This document shows positions 24,506-33,540 of a stretch of 64,000 nt of DNA, piece by piece. Position numbers and translations under genes: made by a program. Origin of the DNA: SIG480 sp045539475 (GTDB taxonomy: Bacteria; Bacillota; Clostridia; Oscillospirales; JAAYXM01); contig JAZQFJ010000097.1 in the NCBI GenBank assembly GCA_045539475.1, positions 6,255 to 70,254 of the forward strand, given 5' to 3'. The notes below the pieces were generated by a model that saw only the letters and a list, made by a program, of their open reading frames with translations, was not told where the DNA came from and did no database searches. The first letter of the stretch is position 1; the number at the start of each line of letters is the position of its first letter.

Positions 24506-25369
24506 CTATACCGTTACTTTTTCAGAAACACTTGCGGAATACTCTTTTACACCGGTTACGGTCTCGCCGTCCACCTGCATAGCGCACGGCTTGTCGTAGA
24601 TGATAGTTACTTCCTTTGCTGTATATTGCTTTATGTATTTTTTGAACTTTATATGCTCGCCTTTAAAAATAGTGGGAAGAATTGTCAAAAGGCGGAGCTT
24701 CCCGCATCCGTGAGCGACAAGGACGGTAAGCTCTTCGTCCTCACGCCGGCGCGTCGGCGCAACCATCATTCCGCCGCCAAAAAATCGTCCTTTCATTGTC
24801 GGGGTAAGCCAAACGCGCTCGAAGCGGTGCTCAATACCGTCGAGAATGACGGTTGCGTTTACCGGCTTGAATTTAAAGAGAATTGCCTCGACGGCAATGG
24901 CGGTATAATTTATCTTTTTACCGGTCTTTTTTCTGCGCTCATTTCCGAGCTGACACACAAATCCGTCAAGCCCGTAGCCGATGCCGTTGATGAATCTGCG
25001 CCTTTGTCCGTCCAGACACATATACGGAAGATCGCGTATGTATTCGTTTATGCAAAAAGGCTCAGAACCGTTTGGCTTGTCAAGATCGTGCAGAAAATCG
25101 TTTCCGCTGCCGATTGCATAATAGAGAATATTGTTTTTCACTTCAATTCCGTCGATAGAGTTTACAAATCGGCTGAGCGTTCCGTCACCGCCGCAGATGA
25201 TAACTTCATCTTCGAAATCAAGTGAAGCAAAAAAAACATCCCAGTCAGAAATCTTCGTAAGGTCTTGGTAAATAAGCTCGTGACCGATATACAGCGCATA
25301 GAGTTTCTTTGCATTTTCTGCACCGTGTTCATCTCCTGCGTGCGGATTGTATAAAATATATTTTCTCAT
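24506..25369 (-). CDS. Diacylglycerol/lipid kinase family protein
   Basis: The 287-residue protein shows the DAGK/YegS catalytic fold: ILYNPHAG at the N-terminus, EVIICGGDGTLSRFVNS (the GGDGT nucleotide-binding loop) at about residue 60, and YYAIGSGNDFLHDL. GIGYGLDGFVCQLG and GRFFGGGMMVAPTRR follow in the C-terminal domain. Members phosphorylate diacylglycerol, sphingoid bases or other lipids; the native substrate is unknown. The start is ATG 25369, preceded by GGGTGATGGG. A longer frame upstream exists but has no family similarity and runs through the promoter of the neighbouring operon. The gene is divergent from the exopolysaccharide operon. Confidence 0.83.
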   Translation of the reverse strand: MRKYILYNPHAGDEHGAENAKKLYALYIGHELIYQDLTKISDWDVFFASLDFEDEVIICGGDGTLSRFVNSIDGIEVKNNILYYAIGSGNDFLHDLDKPNGSEPFCINEYIRDLPYMCLDGQRRRFINGIGYGLDGFVCQLGNERRKKTGKKINYTAIAVEAILFKFKPVNATVILDGIEHRFERVWLTPTMKGRFFGGGMMVAPTRRREDEELTVLVAHGCGKLRLLTILPTIFKGEHIKFKKYIKQYTAKEVTIIYDKPCAMQVDGETVTGVKEYSASVSEKVTV

Positions 25370-25448
25370 ATTCCCATCACCCTTATGTCGAACTATGTCT
25401 ATTATACTTGAAATGTGCAAAAATTTCAAGTACAAGTGCTTCTGGATG

Positions 25449-25477
25449 TTGATTTTGTGCAAATTGTGTGCTATAAT
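25449..25477 (+). promoter_or_regulatory. Promoter of the exopolysaccharide/c-di-GMP operon
   Basis: TTGATT (25449-25454), 17 bases and an extended TGCTATAAT (-10 at 25472-25477). It is the only convincing promoter I see before a run of about twenty co-directional genes. Confidence 0.82.
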
Positions 25478-25525
25478 TAAATAGCATATATAATACAATG
25501 CCATAGTTATATATTGCGGGCGTGT

Positions 25526-25549
25526 ATCACACAAAATTTTTTGTGTGAT
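25526..25549 (+). promoter_or_regulatory. Inverted repeat in the operon leader
   Basis: ATCACACAAAA (25526-25536) and TTTTGTGTGAT (25539-25549) are perfect 11-base arms separated by two T residues. The element lies between the transcription start and the first start codon. It could be an operator or an RNA hairpin controlling the operon. Confidence 0.6.
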
Positions 25550-25570
25550 GTAATGATTAGAAGAAAGAAG

Positions 25571-27877
25571 ATGCAGATAAAAATGGCAATAACTTATGAA
25601 AGAAAAAAGCAAAAGCACAGTAACATTTTATACACAATTATCACTGCGGTTTTAATATGTGCGGTTTTTTTGGCTATGGTTACGACTTTTTACATCAAGG
25701 CTGAGGACGATGCTTATGAAATGCTTCATATCCAGACAAAGCAGATAAAAGACGATTTAACCTTGCAGCTAAAATCGGACAGAGAAAATCTTGTTACGAT
25801 GGCAAGCTTTGCAGCAAAGCTTTACTCAGACGGTGAAAGCTATAACCTTATGTTTGAATCGTTTAAACCCATTGGCTTGCTTTCTAATATTGGTATATTA
25901 AATCCCGATAATACCTTTGTTACAAAAATGGGCTCGGTTAATCTGAACGGCAAAATTTCTTTTTCGGAGGAAGCTGCGCGCGGAGAATACATAAGCGGAA
26001 GAATCCCCGATCTTACGAGTGATGGAAAAGAACTTATAAGAAGCGCAGTTCCTATTAAAGTGAATGGAAAAACAGTTGGCATTTTATACGGTGTAATTCC
26101 GCTTGACACGATAGGTGAAAAATATAACAATATGGCAAAAGAGCTTGATGCTCAGCTTTTTGTTTATGATAAAAAAACAGGAAAATTTGTTATAGACACA
26201 CTGGGTAAAAACCCCGGCGAACTGTCGGATTTTAAGGACAGAGAATATAATAACGGATATTCTTATGAAGAGTTAGCTAACAATGATAAAGGCTATTCTT
26301 CGTTCAGGTCGATACTTACAGGGGAGGATTTGTACATTCATTATTCCACCCTTGAGGATTTTGGCTGGGGACTTATGCTTGCACGTTATGAAAATCAGGT
26401 GTTTGCGGAAACGCATAAAATATCCCGCAATCTGTTTATTGTTTTTGCTTCAATCATTCTGATTGTATTAATTTACCTTGAGCTGATATTAAACAGCGAA
26501 AAGAAAAGATCAAAATTAAATTCAGAAGCTTCAACCATCAGACATCTTCTTTTAGAAATAAACCAACAGCACGAAAACATAAATTCGGCTTTAAAGCGAA
26601 TAAAAGAGTTTTCGAGTGCACGTTCCTGCTTTTTTGCGGATACCGACGGAGAAGATCATTACTATATCAGACCTTCTTTAAAAGAAAAACGTTTGTTGGG
26701 AGACGAAAGAAAATATTTTATCGGTGAGCTTTTCAGGTATGCCGCGAAAATCCATACCGGCGATTCTTCTACAGGCTTTATGCGAATTATTCCGAACGGA
26801 CATCTTCTGAAAACGAATCCGGAATTATATCACTTTTTGTTAAATAACAGCATCAAAGATGTATCTTTTGCTATTATAACTGACAAAAATAACCATGTCA
26901 GCATCCTGGGAACAATAAATCCCAAGAGAAGCTCCGATATCAGAAAGCTTATTGAAGATGTTGTAATTTGCTTTTCAATCGCTATATACAACAAAAAACA
27001 TCTTAACAGAACGGAGCTTGCCGCAACAACGGATGCACTTACCGGAGCTTTAAACCGTGTTGCATACAAAAAGGATATCCTGATGTTTGATAAAGAAAAA
27101 CCGGAAGAATTTTCATGCATTTATATTGATGTTAATGAGCTTCACATCAGAAACAACAAGTACGGGCACGCCGCAGGCGATGAGATGCTTATCTATATTG
27201 CCAATTCGTTAAAAGAAGTGTTCTTCGGACATAGCATTTACCGTATGGGCGGCGATGAGTTCTTAGTATTCACAAAGAAAATCTCACAGAACGATGTCAA
27301 GCAGAATATAGAGACATTTATTGAGCAATTGAAGCCTATGGGTTACAATGTGGCTATCGGTATGTCTTACAGAATGAAAAACACAAACTGCGAGGAAATG
27401 GTAAGAGAAGCTGAAGTAAGAATGTATGAAGCAAAGGCTCAGTATTATCAGAACAAAGAGCAGATAAGCATTTCTGAAGACAAAGACAAAAATTATGTTT
27501 ACACGAAAACAGGAATAAGAGAAATTGATACTATGATATCCGTTATGAAAGAGCATTACAACGGCATATACAGAGTGTCGCTTGAAAGTGACAATGCTCA
27601 CAGAATTCTTATGCCTGCTTATCTCGGTTACAAGGAGGATGAAGAAAACTTCTCAAAGTTGCTCTCAAAATACATTCACGATATTGTTCATCCTGATTTT
27701 AACAGAGCTGTTATGAGCTTCTTGAATTATGATGCAATAAAAAGGCAGATTTCGGAAGGTAAAACACCGTCAATTACATACAAAAAGACACATGGCGAAA
27801 CGGTTACGCTCAGCGTATACAACCTGACCAACGATAAAGATAATGTAAAAGATACTCTTTGGGTTTTTGCCAAATAA
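25571..27877 (+). CDS. Membrane diguanylate cyclase with Cache-like sensor
   Basis: The 768-residue protein has a first membrane helix at ~20-42 (ILYTIITAVLICAVFLAM). An extracellular dCache-like sensor follows to ~290 (IKVNGKTVGILYGVIPLDTI, FGWGLMLARYENQV). The second helix is LFIVFASIILIVLIYL, then a coiled coil and a GAF-like region. The GGDEF domain starts at TTDALTGALNRVAYKK and reaches YRMGGDEFLVF near residue 560. All five motif residues are present, as are the DxN magnesium residues (YIDVNELHIRN), so synthesis of c-di-GMP is expected. The last ~100 residues form a PAS-like domain of unknown role. ATG 25571 is the likely start behind a purine-rich AGAAGAAAGAAG. As first gene of the operon it is placed to link an external signal to exopolysaccharide output. 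Confidence 0.88.
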   Translation: MQIKMAITYERKKQKHSNILYTIITAVLICAVFLAMVTTFYIKAEDDAYEMLHIQTKQIKDDLTLQLKSDRENLVTMASFAAKLYSDGESYNLMFESFKPIGLLSNIGILNPDNTFVTKMGSVNLNGKISFSEEAARGEYISGRIPDLTSDGKELIRSAVPIKVNGKTVGILYGVIPLDTIGEKYNNMAKELDAQLFVYDKKTGKFVIDTLGKNPGELSDFKDREYNNGYSYEELANNDKGYSSFRSILTGEDLYIHYSTLEDFGWGLMLARYENQVFAETHKISRNLFIVFASIILIVLIYLELILNSEKKRSKLNSEASTIRHLLLEINQQHENINSALKRIKEFSSARSCFFADTDGEDHYYIRPSLKEKRLLGDERKYFIGELFRYAAKIHTGDSSTGFMRIIPNGHLLKTNPELYHFLLNNSIKDVSFAIITDKNNHVSILGTINPKRSSDIRKLIEDVVICFSIAIYNKKHLNRTELAATTDALTGALNRVAYKKDILMFDKEKPEEFSCIYIDVNELHIRNNKYGHAAGDEMLIYIANSLKEVFFGHSIYRMGGDEFLVFTKKISQNDVKQNIETFIEQLKPMGYNVAIGMSYRMKNTNCEEMVREAEVRMYEAKAQYYQNKEQISISEDKDKNYVYTKTGIREIDTMISVMKEHYNGIYRVSLESDNAHRILMPAYLGYKEDEENFSKLLSKYIHDIVHPDFNRAVMSFLNYDAIKRQISEGKTPSITYKKTHGETVTLSVYNLTNDKDNVKDTLWVFAK

Positions 27878-27908
27878 TAAAGTCGATAGCAAACGGAGGA
27901 ATCATGAA

Positions 27909-28289
27909 TTGACACTGCAAGTAATCAGGTTCGCAATTGTGGGAGCAATTTCCGCTTTTGTGGATGTGGGAGTTCTTGTTGCATTAAAAGAGCTTTTGTG
28001 CGTGGATGTCCTTATTTCTTCCGCAATCTCTTTTTGCGTTTCCGTCACGGTAAACTATTTTTTGAGTATGACCTTTGTTTTTAAAGGTAAAAATCAAAGT
28101 AAGCTTTATGAATTTATAATTTTTGTATTGCTTAGTCTTGGAGGACTGATGTTAAATCAGTTGATTTTGTGGATTGGTGTTAAATTTACGTCCGTATATT
28201 ACCTTGCAGTGAAATTTTTTGCTATGGTAATTGTGCCGTTTTATAACTTCATAACAAGAAAAATGTTTCTTGAGTCAAAGAGAAAATGA
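27909..28289 (+). CDS. gtrA: GtrA-like membrane protein
   Basis: The 126-residue protein has four membrane helices and the GtrA/PF04138 pattern: VIRFAIVGAISAFVDVGVLV, SFCVSVTVNYFLSMTFVF and VKFFAMVIVPFYNFITRKMF. GtrA proteins are thought to flip polyprenyl-phosphate-linked glucose across the membrane for side-chain decoration of O-antigens, teichoic acids or capsules. The start is TTG 27909, eight bases after CGGAGGA. Its usual partners, a GtrB-like glucosyltransferase (46997) and a GtrII-like membrane transferase (31123), are in the same operon but not adjacent. Confidence 0.85.
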   Translation: MTLQVIRFAIVGAISAFVDVGVLVALKELLCVDVLISSAISFCVSVTVNYFLSMTFVFKGKNQSKLYEFIIFVLLSLGGLMLNQLILWIGVKFTSVYYLAVKFFAMVIVPFYNFITRKMFLESKRK

Positions 28290-28301
28290 GTGTGAAACGT
28301 T

Positions 28302-28844
28302 ATGAACAATGTTTTCAAAAAAGATTTATACAGATATTACGGCGAAAACAGAGCTCCGCTTTTGAAAAAGATATTCGCGCCGCTTGAATTAAAATACATA
28401 TCTGTGTTCAGAAAAGCAAATATGTGCAAAGTTTTGCCTCTGAAGATTTTTTATATGTTAAGGCTTATGTATTTGTCGCATAGGACACATATTCAGATTC
28501 CGGCGCGAACGCGCATCGGAGAAGGCTTCTATATCGGACATCTCGGCCGTGTTGTAATTCACCCCGATGCAGTTTTAGGTAAAAATATAAATGTTGGCAC
28601 AGGTGTTACAATAGGTATGGAAAATCGCGGAAAAAGAAAAGGTGCGCCGCAAATCGGTGATAATTGCTGGATTGGAACAAATGCCGTTGTAGTTGGAAAT
28701 GTTAAAATCGGCAGTGACGTTCTTATCGCGCCGCTATGCTATGTCAATTTCGATGTTCCGGACCACAGTGTTGTCATAGGAAACCCCGGAAAAATAATTT
28801 CCAAAGAAAATGCAACTGCAGATTACGTCTGTAACCGCGTATAA
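28302..28844 (+). CDS. Serine-acetyltransferase-like hexapeptide-repeat acyltransferase
   Basis: The 180-residue protein has a helical N-terminus (~60 residues) and then a left-handed beta-helix with repeats of the [LIV]GxxxX type: IPARTRIGEGFYIGHLGRVV, IHPDAVLGKNINVGTGVTIG, IGDNCWIGTNAVVVGNVKIG. It ends VPDHSVVIGNPGKIIS, as in CysE/WcaB. The likely activity is acetyl transfer from acetyl-CoA to a sugar or serine. Given the polysaccharide operon, O-acetylation of a sugar precursor is favoured over cysteine synthesis, but this is inference. It starts 12 bases after gtrA. Confidence 0.82.
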   Translation: MNNVFKKDLYRYYGENRAPLLKKIFAPLELKYISVFRKANMCKVLPLKIFYMLRLMYLSHRTHIQIPARTRIGEGFYIGHLGRVVIHPDAVLGKNINVGTGVTIGMENRGKRKGAPQIGDNCWIGTNAVVVGNVKIGSDVLIAPLCYVNFDVPDHSVVIGNPGKIISKENATADYVCNRV

Positions 28845-28884
28845 AATCCGGATTGAGTTTGTTTCAGGGTAGGGAGGTGCCAAG

Positions 28885-30399
28885 GTGGAAGAAAAAGACT
28901 CCAGAATTAAAAACAATCTGGTATCGTCGCTTGTGTATCAGGTTGTGCTTATAACACTCAGCTTTCTTTTGCCGAGATTGTACCTTGAGAATTTTGGCTC
29001 AGAGGTCAATGGAGTTCTTTCTACGATCAAGCAGATTTTTACATATATGTGCCTTCTTGAGGCTGGCGTGGGGCTTGCCACAACTCAGGCATTGTATAAG
29101 AAAATCGGCGAAAAGGATTACGAGAGTGCAAGCTCGGTTCTTTCGGCGACCAACGTTTATTACATTAAAACCGGAATAGTATACCTCCTTATTGTTTTTG
29201 TCATTGCGGCAGTGTATTCTTGCGCAGTATCGACATCAATAAACAGTGCTGTGCTGTTTTTTATCATTATATTGAATGCAATTCCGAGCCTGTTCAGTTA
29301 TTTTGTTCAGGCAAAATACAGAATCCTTATGGAGGTGGATGGCAGAAGGTATGTAATTAACAATGCTGAAACAGTGCTTCAACTTGCTTCAAACGCAGGG
29401 AAAATACTTGTTCTGCTCCTTACTGACAGCCTCGTTCTTATCCAATTGGTTTATTGCATAATTGCTCTTTTGCAGCTTGGCTTTTTGTATATATACGCAA
29501 AGCGCAGATATATATGGCTTAATTTAAAGGCAAAGCCGGATTTTGATGCCATCTCTCAGAAAAATTCTGTTTTGGTGCATCAGCTTTCGGGAATGGTGTT
29601 CAACAACACCGATGTGATACTCATTTCTCTCCTTTGTGATTTTAAGGCAGTAAGTATCTATGCCATATACAATATCTTCTTTTCACAGGTGCAGAATTTC
29701 ATAACGAATGTTGTTTCGTCCTTCACTTTTGCTTTGGGACAGATGTTTAATACAGACAGAGAAAAGTTTGACAAGCTGTTTAATGCATATGAAACCTTTT
29801 ATATAATGATAACCTGCGTGATTTACACGCTCATGGCGGTGTTTTTGCTGCCTTTGATACAGATATATACAAGCGGAATAAATGATGCAGAGTATACAAA
29901 TACATTTCTGTTGTTGCTGTTTGCAATAATGAATTTGCTTGCGTGCGGCAAGCTTCCTGCAACAGGTATCATTGAATATTCAGGAGCTTTTGAAAAAACC
30001 CGTTCTCATGCAATATTGGAAATGGTTATTAATATAACAGTTTCAGTTGTGGCAATTGCATATATGGGAATATGCGGAGCAATTCTCGGAACAATTGCAG
30101 CGCTTGTATATCGCGGGATAGTAACGATTTATTATTCAAATAGGAAAATTCTGAAAAGAAAACAAAGCTGTACATACAAAATCCTGATTTCAAACTGGGC
30201 AGTTTTCGCTTTGGTTATGGCGGTGTTTTTTGTTGATACATTCAGCAATATGTCTTTTCTGCGGCTTTTGCTGAATGGAATAATCCATTCAATATGGATT
30301 GCCGGGGTATACTTGCTTGTCAATTTTGCATTTAACAGGTCTGCGTTTAAAACGCTTTTTGAATTGTATAAGGGGAAAAGGGCATATGAGCATTCCTAA
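28885..30399 (+). CDS. Wzx-type oligosaccharide flippase
   Basis: The 504-residue protein has 12-14 hydrophobic helices and the MOP/polysaccharide flippase layout. NLVSSLVYQVVLITLSFLLP and FGSEVNGVLSTIKQIFTYMC at the start are typical of Wzx of Gram-positive capsule loci. Wzx moves undecaprenyl-pyrophosphate-linked repeat units outward for polymerisation. The start is GTG 28885 behind GGGAGGTG. Its 3' end overlaps the GT32 gene by 14 bases. The operon also has an initiating sugar transferase and a Wzy, so the pathway is of the Wzx/Wzy class. Confidence 0.86.
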   Translation: MEEKDSRIKNNLVSSLVYQVVLITLSFLLPRLYLENFGSEVNGVLSTIKQIFTYMCLLEAGVGLATTQALYKKIGEKDYESASSVLSATNVYYIKTGIVYLLIVFVIAAVYSCAVSTSINSAVLFFIIILNAIPSLFSYFVQAKYRILMEVDGRRYVINNAETVLQLASNAGKILVLLLTDSLVLIQLVYCIIALLQLGFLYIYAKRRYIWLNLKAKPDFDAISQKNSVLVHQLSGMVFNNTDVILISLLCDFKAVSIYAIYNIFFSQVQNFITNVVSSFTFALGQMFNTDREKFDKLFNAYETFYIMITCVIYTLMAVFLLPLIQIYTSGINDAEYTNTFLLLLFAIMNLLACGKLPATGIIEYSGAFEKTRSHAILEMVINITVSVVAIAYMGICGAILGTIAALVYRGIVTIYYSNRKILKRKQSCTYKILISNWAVFALVMAVFFVDTFSNMSFLRLLLNGIIHSIWIAGVYLLVNFAFNRSAFKTLFELYKGKRAYEHS

Positions 30400-31120
30400 A
30401 GTGATTTATTATTGCTGGTTTGGAAAGGGAAAACTTCCGAAACTTGCACAAAAATGTATAAAAAGCTGGAAAAAATACTGTCCCGATTACAGAATAGTCT
30501 GCATAAATGAAGAGAATTTTGATGTGAGTCAGAACAGATATGCCGCGGAGGCATATAAAGCCGGTAAGTGGGCGTTTGTCAGCGATTATGCCCGGCTTTG
30601 TGTGATTTATGACAATGGCGGAATTTATCTGGATACAGACGTTGAGCTTATAAAGCCTCTTGATAAGCTTGTTGAAGAAAGCGGATATATGGGCTTTGAC
30701 GATAACGGAATAATTTCAACAGGACTCGGCTTTGCATGCGAAAAGGGAAGTGAATTAATTGCCGCGTTGCTTGCGGATTATGAAGGAATCCCTTTTATTC
30801 TTCCTGACGGCACATATGACATCACCCCCTGTCCTGAGAGAAACACAGAAACTTTGATAAAGCTCGGAATGGACATTGCCGATAAAGATCAGGTGTTTAT
30901 GGGAATGCGGATGCTGCCTGAAGATTATCTATGTCCGATGAAATATTACAGCGGAAGAAAAATAATAACCGAAAACACGTATTCAATACATCATTTTTGT
31001 GCATCGTGGATATCTCCGACAGCAAAGAGAACGCTGTTTGTAAAACGGATTGTCGGTGTAAAGCTGTATGATAAGCTGTACGGAAAATTTTTGCATAAAT
31101 TCAAGTGGTTGGAGTGGTAA
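30386..31120 (+). CDS. Glycosyltransferase family 32 (DXD sugar transferase)
   Basis: The 244-residue protein has IPKVIYYCWFGKGKLPKLAQ at the N-terminus, WAFVSDYARLCVIYDNGGIY at about residue 65 and then LDTDVELIKPL, where DTD is the metal/nucleotide-sugar motif. This is the GT32/OCH1-like family common in capsule loci. It transfers a hexose or galactose-type sugar to the lipid-linked repeat unit; donor and acceptor are unknown. The start is ATG 30386, overlapping the flippase gene, with AAGGGG about ten bases upstream. Confidence 0.87.
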   Translation: MSIPKVIYYCWFGKGKLPKLAQKCIKSWKKYCPDYRIVCINEENFDVSQNRYAAEAYKAGKWAFVSDYARLCVIYDNGGIYLDTDVELIKPLDKLVEESGYMGFDDNGIISTGLGFACEKGSELIAALLADYEGIPFILPDGTYDITPCPERNTETLIKLGMDIADKDQVFMGMRMLPEDYLCPMKYYSGRKIITENTYSIHHFCASWISPTAKRTLFVKRIVGVKLYDKLYGKFLHKFKWLEW

Positions 31121-31122
31121 AC

Positions 31123-32673
31123 TTGCCTGAGAGAGCATTGAAAAAACTTAATGCATATATTTTGCCTGAGTGGAAGGTCTGTTTTTTTGCGGCTCTCGTG
31201 GTTGGCATACTTTCTCATCTGTATAAAATAACAAACTGGCTTCCTAATTGGGATTCGCTTGTGTTCAGATACGATTCGCAGAATATGATTGGTCTCGGAC
31301 GGTGGTTTTTGCCCGTTGTCTGTTCGTTCAGTTCGTTTTATGATTTACCATTTTTAAACGGTATTGTGGCAATTCTGTTTCATGCACTCGGCGCTGTTTG
31401 TATCTGCAGAATACTCAATGTCCGAAAAAAAATTACCGCATTTCTAATAGGAGCAGTAATTGTTTCGTTTCCTACGGTTACATCTGTTATGATGTACAAC
31501 TACGTGGCAGACGGCTACAGTATAGCGTTTTTTCTTTCAACGCTCGCGGCGCTGCATATGACTAAAGGAAAGAACGGATATATTATCTCAGCTGTGCTTA
31601 TCGCGTTGTCAGTGGGTATTTATCAGGCGTATATTACCGTTACAATAATGCTTGTTTTATTTTGGCTGATTGATGAAATAATTTATAATCACGAAGCTTT
31701 CGTGAATGTTCTGAAAAAAAGCGTGTGTATGATGCTGTCCGGAATATCCGGTATGGTACTGTATGGCATTATTCTAAAAGTGATTCTTGGTGTTTCTTCT
31801 GCAGAGTTGCTTGATTATCAGGGAATAAATTCAACGGTATCTTTGGCGAATATAGACCTGCCCGGCTCGCTTTATGCAGTAAAAGAAACTTTTGTTAACT
31901 GCTTTTTTGATTTATCGGAAGGCGTAAATGTATATGTTGTTTTGAATGTTTTTATTTTGCTGTTCACACTTTCTCATTATGTTAAGTATATAGTGAGAAA
32001 TGAAATTTACAGGAAAACCATTAATGTTTTTGCTGTTGCACTCTTAGCAGTCGCGCTTATATTCGGAGCCGGTGCGCTGGCATTTGCAAATCCGGAAATT
32101 GATTATCACAATCTTATGCTTATGGGTTATTCCGTCTTTTATATATTTTTCATTATCCTTTATGAGAGGGGAAACGATACAAACGAAAGACATACCTGCA
32201 TCAAGTGCTGGATTGTGCTGATAGCATCGGCGGCAATAATCACAAATCAGGTTGTTATATCAAATGTGAGTTATCATAAGGCGCAAATCGCCTATGAAAA
32301 GTCATACGGTGTTCTTATGCGTATAGCAGACCGCATAGAAAAAACGCCCGGTGCGGAAAAATGCGATAGGCTTCTTGTTATCGGGGCACTTAAAAACAGC
32401 GAAAGATACAGCGTTAACCTCTCGCCGGACATTACCGGAATAACGGATGGATATATAATCCGCGCAGATGATGAAACGGTAGGTCAGAGCGTGCTCAGCA
32501 GCGCACTCCGCGACTATTGTGAAATGGATTACGAGATTGTGAGCGGAGAAGAAAAAAAGATGCTGGCACAGAACGAAAAGATTGAAGCTATGGGCGAATG
32601 GCCGGCAAAGGACTGTGTGGTAGCAGTGGATGGCACGATAGTGATAAAGCTTGGAACAGAAGGTGAGTGTTAA
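31123..32673 (+). CDS. GtrII-like polytopic glucosyltransferase
   Basis: The 516-residue protein has about eleven membrane helices and the GtrII/PF14264 features: NWDSLVFRYDSQNMIGLGRW near residue 45, a FPTVTSVMMYNYVADGYSIA segment, and repeated hydrophobic helices. The ~130-residue C-terminal part is extracytoplasmic. GtrII-type enzymes attach glucose from a polyprenyl carrier to a growing glycan on the outer face. The start is probably TTG 31123, three bases after the GT32 stop and nine bases after GGAGTGG; GTG 31105 and GTG 31114 are in-frame alternatives. It makes a Gtr set with gtrA and the GtrB-like gene. Confidence 0.8.
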   Translation: MPERALKKLNAYILPEWKVCFFAALVVGILSHLYKITNWLPNWDSLVFRYDSQNMIGLGRWFLPVVCSFSSFYDLPFLNGIVAILFHALGAVCICRILNVRKKITAFLIGAVIVSFPTVTSVMMYNYVADGYSIAFFLSTLAALHMTKGKNGYIISAVLIALSVGIYQAYITVTIMLVLFWLIDEIIYNHEAFVNVLKKSVCMMLSGISGMVLYGIILKVILGVSSAELLDYQGINSTVSLANIDLPGSLYAVKETFVNCFFDLSEGVNVYVVLNVFILLFTLSHYVKYIVRNEIYRKTINVFAVALLAVALIFGAGALAFANPEIDYHNLMLMGYSVFYIFFIILYERGNDTNERHTCIKCWIVLIASAAIITNQVVISNVSYHKAQIAYEKSYGVLMRIADRIEKTPGAEKCDRLLVIGALKNSERYSVNLSPDITGITDGYIIRADDETVGQSVLSSALRDYCEMDYEIVSGEEKKMLAQNEKIEAMGEWPAKDCVVAVDGTIVIKLGTEGEC

Positions 32674-33540
32674 GTGGTATATCTTTGTGCCGATGATTAC
32701 GGATTGTGCAAAGAAATCTCCGAACACATACAGCGGTGTATTGACGCGGGTGCGCTTAATAAGGTCAGCGTTTTCCCGAATTTTGACGCGGTGGATTTGC
32801 AGAAGATACGGAATAATAAAAACATCCGTATGTCCCTGCATCTCAACCTTGTCGAGGGAAAATGTATGTCAGAGGCTTATGAAATTCCCCTGCTTGCAGA
32901 TGAGAAAGGGAATTTTAAGCAAACCTTTATCGGACTGCTGGTACATAGCTTAATCCATAGAAAAAAGTTTGAAGCGCAGGTGTGCAAGGAAATCAGGGCG
33001 CAGGTTTTATTTTGGAAAAAGGCGATAGGAGAAGATGTTCCTTTTTGCATAGACAGCCATCAGCATACGCATATGATTCCTGCCGTGTTCAGGGCGTTGC
33101 TTAAGGTTCTATGTGACGAAAAAATCAAACCGGAACACATAAGACTTCCCGCTGAACCGTTTTGGATATACATAAAAACACCGTCACTATATTTCACATA
33201 CAGTGTGGTTAATGTTATCAAACAATGGCTGCTGAGCTTCTTATGGCTGCTGAATAAAAATCAGGTAAAGAAACATAAAATACCGGTATCGCATTTTTTC
33301 GGGATTCTTTTTTCGGGAAAGATGGATGAAAAAAGAGTAAGCAAAATTCTGCCGAAGTACGTTAAAATGGCAGAAAAAGACGGACAGGATATAGAGGTTT
33401 TGTTCCATCCGGGATATATAGACAAAAACAAACTTGGTTTTAAAGAAAAAAATGTAGTGTTCGAAAAATTCTATATATCGGAAAACAGAAAAACAGAATT
33501 TGATTCTGTTATGAAAATATCAGAAAGAAGTGTGCTGTAA
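32674..33540 (+). CDS. ChbG/HpnK (YdjC-like) carbohydrate deacetylase
   Basis: The 288-residue protein begins VYLCADDYGLCKEI, the ADDxG motif of the YdjC/ChbG metal-dependent deacetylases. MSLHLNLVEG and DSHQHTHMIPAVF follow, which supply the histidines of the metal site. Family members remove N-acetyl groups from chito-oligosaccharides or acetylated hopanoid precursors. In this context removal of an acetyl group from a GlcNAc-type residue of the repeat unit or its lipid-linked form is the likely role. The GTG start at 32674 directly follows the GtrII stop codon. Confidence 0.85.
   Translation: MVYLCADDYGLCKEISEHIQRCIDAGALNKVSVFPNFDAVDLQKIRNNKNIRMSLHLNLVEGKCMSEAYEIPLLADEKGNFKQTFIGLLVHSLIHRKKFEAQVCKEIRAQVLFWKKAIGEDVPFCIDSHQHTHMIPAVFRALLKVLCDEKIKPEHIRLPAEPFWIYIKTPSLYFTYSVVNVIKQWLLSFLWLLNKNQVKKHKIPVSHFFGILFSGKMDEKRVSKILPKYVKMAEKDGQDIEVLFHPGYIDKNKLGFKEKNVVFEKFYISENRKTEFDSVMKISERSVL

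Noticed and set aside
25478..25570. c-di-GMP riboswitch in the exopolysaccharide operon leader
   Set aside because: The leader is only ~90 bases and shows one simple hairpin, without the paired helices of the known classes.
25370..25618. Upstream extension of the lipid-kinase frame
   Set aside because: Adds ~83 residues with no family similarity and overlaps the promoter of the divergent operon; ATG 25369 starts the conserved fold.
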